Assembly (NCBI RefSeq): GCF_036127095.1
Contig: NZ_CP108006.1
Coordinates: 3,224,001 to 3,288,000 of the forward strand
DNA length: 64,000 bases
Direction: 5' to 3'
Source of the DNA: Streptomyces sp. NBC_00335
Lineage (GTDB): Bacteria; Actinomycetota; Actinomycetes; Streptomycetales; Streptomycetaceae
Shown piece by piece: positions 25,166-33,658 of this stretch; position 1 is the first letter of the stretch; each line of letters starts with the position of its first letter. A model generated the notes under the pieces. It worked only from the letters and a program-made list of their open reading frames with translations, was not told the DNA's origin and did no database searches. A program made the translations under genes and the position numbers.

Positions 25166-26440
25166 CTACACGGACCCCGCGAGCCTGGCGCGTCGCCCTT
25201 CGAGCCCCTCGAGGGACGCGCCGTCGAGCAGCGCCGCGGCCGTGAAGAACTCCACGCCGACCCCGATCGCGGCCTCGTCCACGTCGAAGTCGCCCCGGTG
25301 CAGATCCCGCTTCGCCGTGTCCCCCGGCGCGCGGACGCCCAGGCGCGCCATGGCTCCGGGGACGTGCTCCAGGTACCAGGAGAAGTCCTCGCCGCCCAGG
25401 CTCTGCTCGGTGTCCTCGACCGAGTCGGCCCCGCGCCGGGCGCTCATCGCCTCGCGCAGCAGGTCGGTGACCACCGGGTCGTTGACGACCGGGGGCACTC
25501 CGCGCACGTAGGTGATCTCCGACTTGGCCCGGTGCATCGAGGCGATCTCGTCGATGACCGCGTGGATCTGGTCGGGGGCCTCGTGCCAGGAGGCCAGGTC
25601 CAGGCAGCGAACGGTTCCGGACAGTTCCGCGTGCATCGGGATGACGTTGCAGGCGTGCCCGGCCTCGATCCGGCCCCAGGTGACGGACATGCCCGAGCGG
25701 GCGTCCATCCGCTTGGCCAGCACGGCCGGCAGGTCGAGGGCGAGCCGGGCGGCGGCCGTCACCAGGTCGGTGGTCAGGTGCGGACGGGCGGTGTGCCCGC
25801 CGGGACCGTCGAGGGTGACCTCCAGCCGGTCGCAGGCCGAGGTGATGGCCCCGGCGCGCAGGCCGATCCGGCCGGCGTCGACGCGGGGGTCGCAGTGCAC
25901 CGCGATGATCTTGCCAACGCCGTCCAGCACCCCGGAGTCGATGGCCTCGGTGGCGCCGCCGGGCAGCACCTCCTCGGCGGGCTGGAAGAGCAGCCGTACC
26001 GGACGGGGCAGCTCGCCGCGGCGGTCGAGCTCGGCCAGGACGAGGCCGGCGCCGAGCACCACGGCGGTGTGCACGTCGTGGCCGCAGGCGTGGGCGCGGT
26101 CCGGGACGGTCGAGCGGTACGAGACGTGCGTCTTGGCATCCGGGATGGGCAGGGCGTCGATGTCCGCGCGCAGGGCCAGCATCGGCCGTACGCCGTCCCA
26201 CGTGCCCACGTCACAGATGAGCCCGGTGCCCGACTTCAGCACGCGCGGGCGCAGGCCCGCCTTCTCCAGCCGGGCCTTGATCGCCGCCGTGGTGCGGAAC
26301 TCCTGGTGTCCTAGCTCGGGATGCATGTGCAAGTCCCGGCGGAAGGCGATCAGTTCGGCACGCAGGTGGTCCGGAAGCTTGCCGGGCAGCTCGGGCCGGT
26401 CGGGCTTGCCGGGCAGGGCGGTCTGGGACTCGCGGGACAT
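25166..26440 (-). CDS. M20 family amidohydrolase (metal-dependent)
   Basis: The 424-residue product has the M20D landmarks LRADIDALP, HACGHDVHT (metal ligands), FQPAEE, HTARPH and a late GGEDFSWY. These enzymes hydrolyse N-acyl amino acids or related amides with two metal ions. ATG 26440 gives MSRESQ; an upstream ATG at 26476 is possible but lacks a ribosome binding site. The upstream AT-richer region separates it from the polysialyltransferase-like gene. The substrate is unknown. Confidence 0.92.
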   Translation of the reverse strand: MSRESQTALPGKPDRPELPGKLPDHLRAELIAFRRDLHMHPELGHQEFRTTAAIKARLEKAGLRPRVLKSGTGLICDVGTWDGVRPMLALRADIDALPIPDAKTHVSYRSTVPDRAHACGHDVHTAVVLGAGLVLAELDRRGELPRPVRLLFQPAEEVLPGGATEAIDSGVLDGVGKIIAVHCDPRVDAGRIGLRAGAITSACDRLEVTLDGPGGHTARPHLTTDLVTAAARLALDLPAVLAKRMDARSGMSVTWGRIEAGHACNVIPMHAELSGTVRCLDLASWHEAPDQIHAVIDEIASMHRAKSEITYVRGVPPVVNDPVVTDLLREAMSARRGADSVEDTEQSLGGEDFSWYLEHVPGAMARLGVRAPGDTAKRDLHRGDFDVDEAAIGVGVEFFTAAALLDGASLEGLEGRRARLAGSV

Positions 26441-26589
26441 CAACTGGTTCACCCGTTTAAGGGTAGGCCCACCCATGGGTCAACTGGCTGGAGATCACAA
26501 AAAGTTCATGCCGTTAGGGGAAAGAAACCCGGCCTCTGGACGCATGACCGGATGGAGGCGCGGGTAAACTCGCGCGCTCACTCATCCGC

Positions 26590-27738
26590 TCATCCGGCCG
26601 CCTGAGCCGTCTGAGCAGGAAGTCTGTGCACATCACGGGCGGTGTCGGTGACCCCGGCGAGGAAACCGCGGGCCCGTTGCGAGGCCGACTCGGTCAGCCA
26701 GCTCGGATCCACATCGCATACGGCCACCGTCACACCGGTGCCGATCAGCGCGTAGGGCAGGGTGTGGACCACCGTGGAAGGAAAGCTGACGATCGTACGG
26801 CCGACCGGGCCCCGCCTGGCGATCAGCTCCAGCGGCAGGTCGGGACGTACGATCTCCAGCCCGGTCGCCTCGCTCAGGTTGCGCAGCTTCTCCGGGGATT
26901 CCCGGCGGTGGGCGAAGTAGCGGGTGGCCCCGTGTTCCAGGGTCAGGGCGCGCACCGCCTCCAGGTACCGGTCCGGGTCGACCACGCCGGTCTCCACCAG
27001 CGAGGTCCCGACCAGGTCGGTGCCCTTGGTCAGGCGGGGCGGGCCGAAGCGGGCCCGGGTCCACGCGAAGTCGTTGAGCCGTACGGTCATCCCGCCGTGC
27101 GCGGTGACCGGCATCGAGGTGAACACCTCGACGCGGCGGGGGCCGTCCGCACCCGGGGTGAACCGGCGCCGGGCCTTCGCCGAGACCGGCGCGTACGCCA
27201 GCTCGCGCAGCCGGCCCGGGAGCCCGCCGCCGCCGACCCGGTGCCAGCGCACGAGGCGCTCGCCGCGGGCCGTCTGGGCGATGAACTCCATGGTCGCGGT
27301 GCCGTCGTCGACCACGACGAGCTCCTCGGCCCGGACGAGGGTGAGCAGGAGCTGTACGTAGCGGGAGAACGGGTCCCCCAGCACCACCCGCTCGGCCGCC
27401 CGCACCTCCCGCGCGAGCGCGGCGAAGGCCTTGAACGGCGCCAGCCGTCCGCCGCGCGCCTCCTGCCACCGCACCTCGTGCCCCTCGTCCCGGGCCAGCC
27501 CCGCCATCCGGCGGAGCTGGCCCCGGGACATGGGGTCGGTGGGCGGGAGCACCACGATCCGCAGCCCCGGGACTTCCCCGGCCGGTCCGGGCCCGGTCCC
27601 GCCGCCGCGGGCCGGCTGGCGCGGGACGACTCCGAGGAGCCGTCCGGCGCCTCTGGCGTGCGCCCACTCCAGGACGTTGAGGAGCTGGACCGGGCTTTCG
27701 ACGAAGGCCAGGGTCGGGGCGGGGGCTGAGGGGGTCAC
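26590..27738 (-). CDS. Polysialyltransferase-like glycosyltransferase
   Basis: The 382-residue protein begins with TLAFVESPVQLLNVLEW, the N-terminal signature of the bacterial sialyltransferase/polysialyltransferase superfamily. It continues with a Rossmann-like middle (VVVDDGTATMEF) and a C-terminal EIVRPDLPLELI and SFPSTVVHTLPYALI, which fits a CMP-sugar donor. The GTG at 27738 follows GAGGAG with good spacing. It ends the minus-strand half of the Kdn/sialic-type cluster and probably transfers the activated ulosonate onto a growing polymer. It is only distantly similar to the second such protein at 32264. Confidence 0.8.
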   Translation of the reverse strand: MTPSAPAPTLAFVESPVQLLNVLEWAHARGAGRLLGVVPRQPARGGGTGPGPAGEVPGLRIVVLPPTDPMSRGQLRRMAGLARDEGHEVRWQEARGGRLAPFKAFAALAREVRAAERVVLGDPFSRYVQLLLTLVRAEELVVVDDGTATMEFIAQTARGERLVRWHRVGGGGLPGRLRELAYAPVSAKARRRFTPGADGPRRVEVFTSMPVTAHGGMTVRLNDFAWTRARFGPPRLTKGTDLVGTSLVETGVVDPDRYLEAVRALTLEHGATRYFAHRRESPEKLRNLSEATGLEIVRPDLPLELIARRGPVGRTIVSFPSTVVHTLPYALIGTGVTVAVCDVDPSWLTESASQRARGFLAGVTDTARDVHRLPAQTAQAAG

Positions 27739-27865
27739 CGTGTACTCCTCGTCAGAGGGTGGATGGGAACGGTGCGGCCGGCGGACCGCCGGACGGGGTC
27801 CGGCGCTGCGCGCCGAAGCCCGGGAGGCCCGCCAGGGCCGAACGGTGCGAGGGGTACGGGAAGGC

Positions 27866-29566
27866 TCAGACCGCGGCGAGGTCCCCCTGGACGCGGCGGA
27901 GCTTCTTCATCGGGCCGAGCTCGGAGGCGTAGACCTGCTTGATGCCGTCGCCCAGCGCGGTCTCGATGGTGCGGATGTCGCGGACCAGGCGGGTCAGGCC
28001 GCCGGGCTCGACGGAGGCGGCCTGGTCGGAGCCCCACATCGCGCGGTCGAGGGTGATGTGGCGCTCGACGAAGGCGGCGCCGAGGGCGACGGCGGCCAGG
28101 GTGGTCTGCAGGCCCGTCTCGTGGCCGGAGTAGCCGATCGGGACGTTCGGGTACTCCTCCCGGAGGGTGTTGATGACCCGCAGGTTGAGCTCCTCGGCCT
28201 TGGCCGGGTACGTCGAAGTGGCGTGGCAGAGCAGGATGTTGTCGCTGCCGAGCACCTCCACCGCGTGCCGGATCTGCTTCGGGGTGGACATGCCGGTGGA
28301 GAGGACGACGGTGCGGCCGGTGGCGCGCAGGGCGCGCAGCAGCTCGTCGTCGGTGAGCGAGGCGGAGGCGACCTTGTGGGCGGGGACGTCGAACTTCTCC
28401 AGGAAGGCGACGGCCTCGGTGTCCCACGGGGAGGCGAACCAGTCGATGCCGCGCTTGGCGCAGTGCTCGTCGATGGCGCGGTACTCGCTCTCGCCGAACT
28501 CCACGCGGTGGCGGTAGTCGATGTAGGTCATCCGGCCCCAGGGGGTGTCGCGCTCGATGTCCCACTGGTCGCGGGGGGTGCAGATCTCGGGGGTGCGCTT
28601 CTGGAACTTCACGGCGTCGCAGCCGGCTTCGGCGGCGGCGTCGATGAGGGCGAGGGCGTTGCCGAGGTCGCCGTTGTGGTTGATGCCGATCTCGCCGACG
28701 ACGTAGACGGGCCGGCCGGGGCCGGCGGTGCGGGAGCCGAAGGTCCGGAGGCGGGAGGCGGAGGTGACCGTCATGGCAGGGCTGTCCTTCGGGGTGCGGG
28801 GTGTACGAGGAGGTGTGGGTACTGGGGTGTGGATCGGGGTGTGGACCGAGGTGGAGAGGGGAGCGGCGGCCGGGGTGGCCGCGGGGGTGAGTACGGGTAC
28901 GAGGGCGCGGGCGCGGGCCAGGTCGTGGGGATCGTCGATCTCCAGCACCCGTGCGGGGTCGGTGGCGACCGGGACGGTCCGCCCGAAGAAGCGGTGGCGG
29001 GCGGTCCGGAAGCCGGCGGCGTCCATGGCGTAGGCGGCGCCGGTCTCCAGGAGGTCCTGGGGGCAGTCCTGGCGGCGGGGGCGGTACGAGGTGTCGTGGT
29101 TGACCCCGGTGCCGGAGCCGTCGGGGGCCGCCCGCCAGAGGAAGCCGTGGAAGGGGGCCGCGGTGAGCGCGGAGTCGGCGGCGCCGGACGCGACGGCGGC
29201 GGCGACGGACTCCACGTCGGAGGCGGTGACGAAGGGGCTGGTGCACTGGACGAGCAGGACCACGTCGACCGTGACGGAGTGCAGCTCCTCGAAGGAGTCG
29301 AGCGCGTGCAGCACGGCGGCCTCGCTGGTGGCGGTGTCCCCGGAGATCCCGGCGGGCCGCCGCAGCACCACGGCCCCGGCTCCGCGGGCGGCGTCGCCGA
29401 TGGCCTCGGAGTCGGTGGACACCAGGACGTCGGTGACGGTCGCGGCCCCCAGGCAGGCCCGGACGGCGCGGACCACGAGCGGCATCCCGCCGACGTCGGC
29501 CAGGTTCTTCCCGGGCACTCCCTTGGACCCTCCGCGTGCGGGGATCACGGCGAGCACTCTGGGCAC
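27866..29566 (-). CDS. Fused CMP-ulosonate synthetase (NeuA-like) and ulosonate synthase (NeuB-like)
   Basis: One uninterrupted frame encodes both enzymes. Residues 1-226 are a NeuA/KdsB-type cytidylyltransferase (VIPARGGSKGVPGKNL, LVQCTSPF, LEIDDPHDL). Residues 227-264 are a Thr/Pro/Ala-rich linker. Residues 265-566 are a NeuB-type TIM barrel (VGEIGINHNGD, KFQKRTPE, SPWDTEAVAFLE, GYSGHETG) that lacks the usual C-terminal antifreeze-like domain. NeuB condenses an N-acyl hexosamine or mannose phosphate with phosphoenolpyruvate; NeuA activates the product with CTP. An internal ATG at 28774 with AAGGAC could also make free NeuB. The start may be GTG 29566 or GTG 29710, which overlaps the upstream stop but has a too-close ribosome binding site. 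Confidence 0.85.
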   Translation of the reverse strand: MPRVLAVIPARGGSKGVPGKNLADVGGMPLVVRAVRACLGAATVTDVLVSTDSEAIGDAARGAGAVVLRRPAGISGDTATSEAAVLHALDSFEELHSVTVDVVLLVQCTSPFVTASDVESVAAAVASGAADSALTAAPFHGFLWRAAPDGSGTGVNHDTSYRPRRQDCPQDLLETGAAYAMDAAGFRTARHRFFGRTVPVATDPARVLEIDDPHDLARARALVPVLTPAATPAAAPLSTSVHTPIHTPVPTPPRTPRTPKDSPAMTVTSASRLRTFGSRTAGPGRPVYVVGEIGINHNGDLGNALALIDAAAEAGCDAVKFQKRTPEICTPRDQWDIERDTPWGRMTYIDYRHRVEFGESEYRAIDEHCAKRGIDWFASPWDTEAVAFLEKFDVPAHKVASASLTDDELLRALRATGRTVVLSTGMSTPKQIRHAVEVLGSDNILLCHATSTYPAKAEELNLRVINTLREEYPNVPIGYSGHETGLQTTLAAVALGAAFVERHITLDRAMWGSDQAASVEPGGLTRLVRDIRTIETALGDGIKQVYASELGPMKKLRRVQGDLAAV

Positions 29567-29706
29567 GGCGCGGGCCTCTCGGAGGGATCCCGCGGTGGCG
29601 GGGGCGGGAACGGCGGCGGTAGCGGGGACGGCGGCGGTGTCGACGGCGGCAGCGGTGGCGGTGCCGGCAGCGGCAGCGGCCGTACGGGCTCCGGCCGGGC
29701 GGGGGC

Positions 29707-31116
29707 TCACAGCTCCCCCAGGCGGCGGATCACCGGAGCGACGCGCTGGACGCCGTGGCGGTAGGCGCCGCGGGCGGCTTCGCGCAGGTGGGCCCGGAGC
29801 CGGCGGCGCAGCCGGGATCCTCCGGCGTCCTTCCGGGGCGCACCGGGCAACGGGTGCCCGTCGGGGCCGAGATGGTGTCTGGCCAGGATCCCGGGCAGGT
29901 ATCCCGGTGCGGTGTCCTGCGTGTAGTAGGGCGTCACGGCCGGGAGCGGGCCGCCGCCCAGCAGCTCCGTGAGGCGTGCCCGCGCGGCGGTGTGGGGATC
30001 GCGCGCCTCGGCCGGTCGGGCCGCTCCGGCCGCCGGGATGCCCACGCCCTGGGCCGCCAGCCAGTCCGGATCCGCCTTCGGGAGCAGGCCGGCGTCGAGC
30101 TGGGTCCAGGAGGCCATGCAGCCGGAGCCCAGGAAGTGGTGGTTGCCGAGGGTCTCGCGGACGCCGAGGTCGGTCAGGACGGCCGTCGGGATTCCCCGGT
30201 GGAGGGATTCCAGGGCCGCCGTGGAGGAGACGGTGACCAGCAGGTCCGTGGTGTCCAGGACCTCGCCCATGTTCCCGTAGACCAGACGGCAGTTGGAGGG
30301 GAGTCCGCCGGGGAGCTGCTCCGCGAGGCGCTGGTACGGGAGCTCCTCCAGGTGCGTGGTGTGCTCCCCCGGCCGGCTGCGCAGTTTGATCAGCACCTCG
30401 CGCCCGGGGTGCAGCCGGGCGTGTTCCGCGGCGCGGCGCAGCAGGTAGGCGCGGTCCGCGCGGGTGGCGGGCACGGACGGCTGGACCGCGAAGACCACCC
30501 GGTGGGCCGTGGCGGGAGCCTCGACGGGGTCGTACGGCTTCCCGTCGGTCGAGCCGAGGAAGGGCAGGGCGGTCTCCACGACGGCTCCGGCGTCCGCGCC
30601 GACCCCCTCGTAGACCGCGCGGAACCGTCCGGCGTCGTGGGGGGAGTTGGCGAGGACCAGGTCGGCCCCGTGGCGCAGCAGCAGGCCGTCGGCGAGCTTC
30701 TCGTAGACGACCCCGACGTACCCGGTGACGAACACCGGCCGCGCGGCCGGCTCGGGCCACAGGGCCCGGGCTCCGTGCAGGACCGCCTGGACGGCGCCGC
30801 CGACCAGGGCGAGGAGGACGATGTCGTACGGGGCGCGGGACTCCCGCTCCGGCGCGCGGAGTTCGGCGAGGAACTGCGCGCAGGTGACCTCGGTGAGCCG
30901 GTCCGCCGTGACCCCGACCTCGCCGAGCTGGCGCGTGGTGGGCGTGGCCCGGCCGCGGAGCAGGTATCCGGTCAGGTGGACGGAGTCCGGCTCCGGGGCG
31001 AGACGGCGCGCGGTGAGCGCTCCCCATTTCCATCGCGTGTCCGAATCCGCGAGGACGGCGATGCGAAGGGAGGTTCGAGGGGAGGTACGCGAAGCTGATC
31101 GATTGCTGACTGGCAC
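29707..31116 (-). CDS. DUF6716-type putative glycosyltransferase
   Basis: The 469-residue protein (SLRIAVLADSDTRWKWGALTARRL start; FVTGYVGVVYEKLADGLLLRHGADLVLANS; FAVQPSVPATRADRAYLLRRA; KLRSRPGEHTTH; VTVSSTAALESLHRGIP) has a two-Rossmann-domain GT-B outline. It matches proteins I recall being annotated as DUF6716 putative glycosyltransferases, often next to CMP-ulosonate genes. The GTG at 31116 is chosen because the divergent GT2 promoter lies just upstream. A terminal stop overlaps GTG 29710 of the next gene. Confidence 0.8.
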   Translation of the reverse strand: MPVSNRSASRTSPRTSLRIAVLADSDTRWKWGALTARRLAPEPDSVHLTGYLLRGRATPTTRQLGEVGVTADRLTEVTCAQFLAELRAPERESRAPYDIVLLALVGGAVQAVLHGARALWPEPAARPVFVTGYVGVVYEKLADGLLLRHGADLVLANSPHDAGRFRAVYEGVGADAGAVVETALPFLGSTDGKPYDPVEAPATAHRVVFAVQPSVPATRADRAYLLRRAAEHARLHPGREVLIKLRSRPGEHTTHLEELPYQRLAEQLPGGLPSNCRLVYGNMGEVLDTTDLLVTVSSTAALESLHRGIPTAVLTDLGVRETLGNHHFLGSGCMASWTQLDAGLLPKADPDWLAAQGVGIPAAGAARPAEARDPHTAARARLTELLGGGPLPAVTPYYTQDTAPGYLPGILARHHLGPDGHPLPGAPRKDAGGSRLRRRLRAHLREAARGAYRHGVQRVAPVIRRLGEL

Positions 31117-31256
31117 GTGGCAGAAGCTATTCCGCAAATTCGCTGATCGGCCCAACGGTTGCACAACAGCCGGTTAACAGCCCGTCTACGAAATGCGAAT
31201 CCGCGCTGGTTAACTCGCCCGCCCCGCTTCGTTCACATGGAATACGCACTCGGGCC
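31117..31256. promoter_or_regulatory. Divergent promoter region of the glycopolymer cluster, with two GGTTAAC copies
   Basis: The 140-bp region is noticeably AT-richer than its surroundings. GGTTAAC occurs at 31172-31178 and 31208-31214, 36 bp apart (start to start), which suggests a shared binding site for both directions. No regulator can be named. Confidence 0.45.
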
Positions 31257-32267
31257 ATGGTGAATGCCGGACAACGCCTTAACGTCTCGCAGGTGCTCAA
31301 GCTCTCTGTTGTCGTGCCGTTCTACAACGTGCAGACATATGCGCCGGATGCCCTGAAAAGTCTCGAACTCAACGCTCGGGACGACTTCGAGTTCCTGCTC
31401 GTCGACGACCGCTCGACGGACGGGACTCCCGACCTGCTGGAACGGGCGGCGCGGGACCTGCCCGGCGCGGTGGTCCTGCGCCACGAGCAAAACGGCGGCC
31501 TGGCCACCGCGCGCAATACCGGTCTGGACGCGGCCCGGGGCGAGTACATCGCCTTCATGGACGGCGACGACTGGCTGGCACCCGGCCATCTGGCGCGGAT
31601 GGTGGCCGCCATCGAGGCCCTGAGCTGCGATTTCGTCCGCAACGACCATGTCAAGGTCACGGGCAGGGCCCGCTCCGTGCAGCGCGTCCCCTTCGGTGCG
31701 CACGGGGTCGTCCGCGATCCGCGCTCCGGAATCCTGCCCGCCGACCGGGGCACCTCGGTGGACTACCCGTACGCCTGGGCCGGCATGTACCACCGGCGGC
31801 TGCTGGACCGCGGGCTGCTGCACTTCACCGACGGGCTGCGGACCGCGGAGGACCGGCCCTGGATCTGGCGGCTGCACCGCGAGGCGGAATCCTTCGCGGC
31901 GGTCGGTTTGCCCGGAATCTTCTACCGCCGCGGGGTTTCCACCTCATTGACGCAGATCGGCGACGAGCGCCAACTCGATTTCATGCGCGCTTTTGACCAG
32001 GTGCTTCTAGAAACAGCGGCGGACCGGGAATCCGATCTCCTGCTCCCGAAAGCCGTCCGAACATATTGTGCAATCATCGCGCACCACAACGGGTCCCTTG
32101 AAAGGTTCGAACCGGCCGTGGCCAAGAAACTCCGTTCCCTGAGCGCGGCCGCGCTCGGGCGCATGCCGCAGGATGTACTGGACCAGGCCCTTTCCTCGAT
32201 GGACGCCGACCGCTCCGCCCTGCTGCGCAGGCTTCGCCGCCGCACCCCGTCGGGAGCGGCAGCGTGA
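31257..32267 (+). CDS. Family 2 glycosyltransferase
   Basis: The 336-residue protein is a GT-A enzyme of family 2: LSVVVPFYNVQTYAPDAL, LLVDDRSTDGTPDL, the donor-binding AFMDGDDWL and the later EDRPWIWRLH as catalytic region. The start ATG 31257 (or GTG 31260) follows a weak ribosome binding site. It opens the plus-strand half of the cluster and is translationally coupled to the second polysialyltransferase-like gene (GTGA). The 5' and 3' ends have somewhat lower GC than neighbours. It probably adds a sugar to the polymer or its linkage unit. Confidence 0.88.
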   Translation: MVNAGQRLNVSQVLKLSVVVPFYNVQTYAPDALKSLELNARDDFEFLLVDDRSTDGTPDLLERAARDLPGAVVLRHEQNGGLATARNTGLDAARGEYIAFMDGDDWLAPGHLARMVAAIEALSCDFVRNDHVKVTGRARSVQRVPFGAHGVVRDPRSGILPADRGTSVDYPYAWAGMYHRRLLDRGLLHFTDGLRTAEDRPWIWRLHREAESFAAVGLPGIFYRRGVSTSLTQIGDERQLDFMRAFDQVLLETAADRESDLLLPKAVRTYCAIIAHHNGSLERFEPAVAKKLRSLSAAALGRMPQDVLDQALSSMDADRSALLRRLRRRTPSGAAA

Positions 32268-33658
32268 GTCTCACCCAGATCTTCGTCGCCTCCACCCTCT
32301 ACGGGACGGCCACGCTCGCCGCGGCCGTCGACGCCGGCAGCTTCCCGCCGGCCGGCCGCCGGATCCTGCTGACCAGCAATCACTCCCTCGCCGCCGAGAT
32401 CAACCCCCGGCTCGCCGACCTGCCCGGCTTCGCCACGCTGGGCACCCGCTTCGACGAGGTGCTCGACTGGAACACCGTCATCGAGCCGCAGCACCCCAAC
32501 GCGTGGTCGCCGCGCGCCGACGACGTACCCCTGTGGGAGCGGTACCTGCGGACCCTGTGGGGTCTCGGCGAGGACCGGGTCGAGCTGATCGTGGAGTCCC
32601 TCCAGGTGCCGCCCGCGCAAGCCCTGTGCCAGCTCTTCCCGGGCGCCGCCGTCGACGTCTACGCCGACGGACTGATGAGCTACGGGCCCACGCGCGTCCG
32701 GCTCGACCCGCAGATCGGGATGCGGGTGCGGCGGGTGCTGCACCTGGACCTCGTACCGGGTCTGGAGCCGCTGCTCCTCACGGAGTTCGGGGTGCCGGCG
32801 GAGCTGGTGGCGACCGACGCGTTCCTCAAGGTGCTGGCCGAACTGGCGGCGTCGGCCCATGACGGCGGGCAGCTCCCCGGAGCCCGGGCCGCGGGCGCGG
32901 CGGAGGCCGAGGCAGAGGCCGAGGCCCCGGCGCTGCTCCTGGGCCAGTACCTCTCGGCGCTCGACCTCATCTCCGCGCAGCAGGAGGAGGACCTGCACGC
33001 CGAGATGGTGCGCGGCGCGTACGCCCTGGGCCACCGGGAGCTGATCTTCAAACCGCACCCCAGCGCCCCGGCCGTCTACTCCCGCCGCGCGGAGGCGGAG
33101 GCCGAGCGGCTCGGCGCCCGCCTGACCGTCATGGACACGCCCGTGCTGGCCGAGATCCTGTACCAGCAGCTGCGCCCGGCGCTGGTCGTCGGCTGCTTCT
33201 CCACCGGGCTGCTGACGGCGGCCACGCTGTTCGGGCTGCCCGTCGCGCGGACCGGGACGGGGACCGTACTGGCCCGCCTCACCCCGTACCAGAACAGCAA
33301 CCGGGTCCCCCTGACGGTCGTGGACGCGCTGCTGCCCGACCTGGCGGACACCGTGGCCGTGCGCGGGTGGACCGCCCCCGGGCCCGACGAGGTCCGCTCC
33401 CGGCTGGCCGGCCTGCTGGCCGCGGTCGGCTTCGTGATGCAGCCGCGGATCCTCGCGGGGCACCGCGCGGCGGCCGAGGAGTACCTGAACCGGCACCTGG
33501 ACGCCCGTACCTGGCGCTACTTCACCCGGCGCCGCCTGGCGAGCCAGGGCCTGCCGGGCGGCATCCCCGCCCAGCTGGCGTTCCTGACCCGCAGCCCGGC
33601 CCTGCGCGGCGCCGTGCGCCGGGCCCGCCGGGTCCGCCGTCTGCGGGGCAAGCGATGA
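32264..33658 (+). CDS. Alpha-2,8-polysialyltransferase-family protein
   Basis: The 464-residue protein belongs to the POLYST family: TQIFVASTLYGTATLAAAVDAG, FDEVLDWNTVIEPQHPNAW, VDVYADGLMSYGPTRV, and the diagnostic IFKPHPSAP near residue 265. In capsule systems such enzymes elongate sialic acid or ulosonate chains with CMP-activated donors. The GTG start overlaps the GT2 stop (GTGA) and the stop overlaps the acyltransferase start (ATGA), so three genes form one operon. An Ala/Glu repeat near residue 215 forms a low-complexity insert. Confidence 0.85.
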   Translation: MSLTQIFVASTLYGTATLAAAVDAGSFPPAGRRILLTSNHSLAAEINPRLADLPGFATLGTRFDEVLDWNTVIEPQHPNAWSPRADDVPLWERYLRTLWGLGEDRVELIVESLQVPPAQALCQLFPGAAVDVYADGLMSYGPTRVRLDPQIGMRVRRVLHLDLVPGLEPLLLTEFGVPAELVATDAFLKVLAELAASAHDGGQLPGARAAGAAEAEAEAEAPALLLGQYLSALDLISAQQEEDLHAEMVRGAYALGHRELIFKPHPSAPAVYSRRAEAEAERLGARLTVMDTPVLAEILYQQLRPALVVGCFSTGLLTAATLFGLPVARTGTGTVLARLTPYQNSNRVPLTVVDALLPDLADTVAVRGWTAPGPDEVRSRLAGLLAAVGFVMQPRILAGHRAAAEEYLNRHLDARTWRYFTRRRLASQGLPGGIPAQLAFLTRSPALRGAVRRARRVRRLRGKR

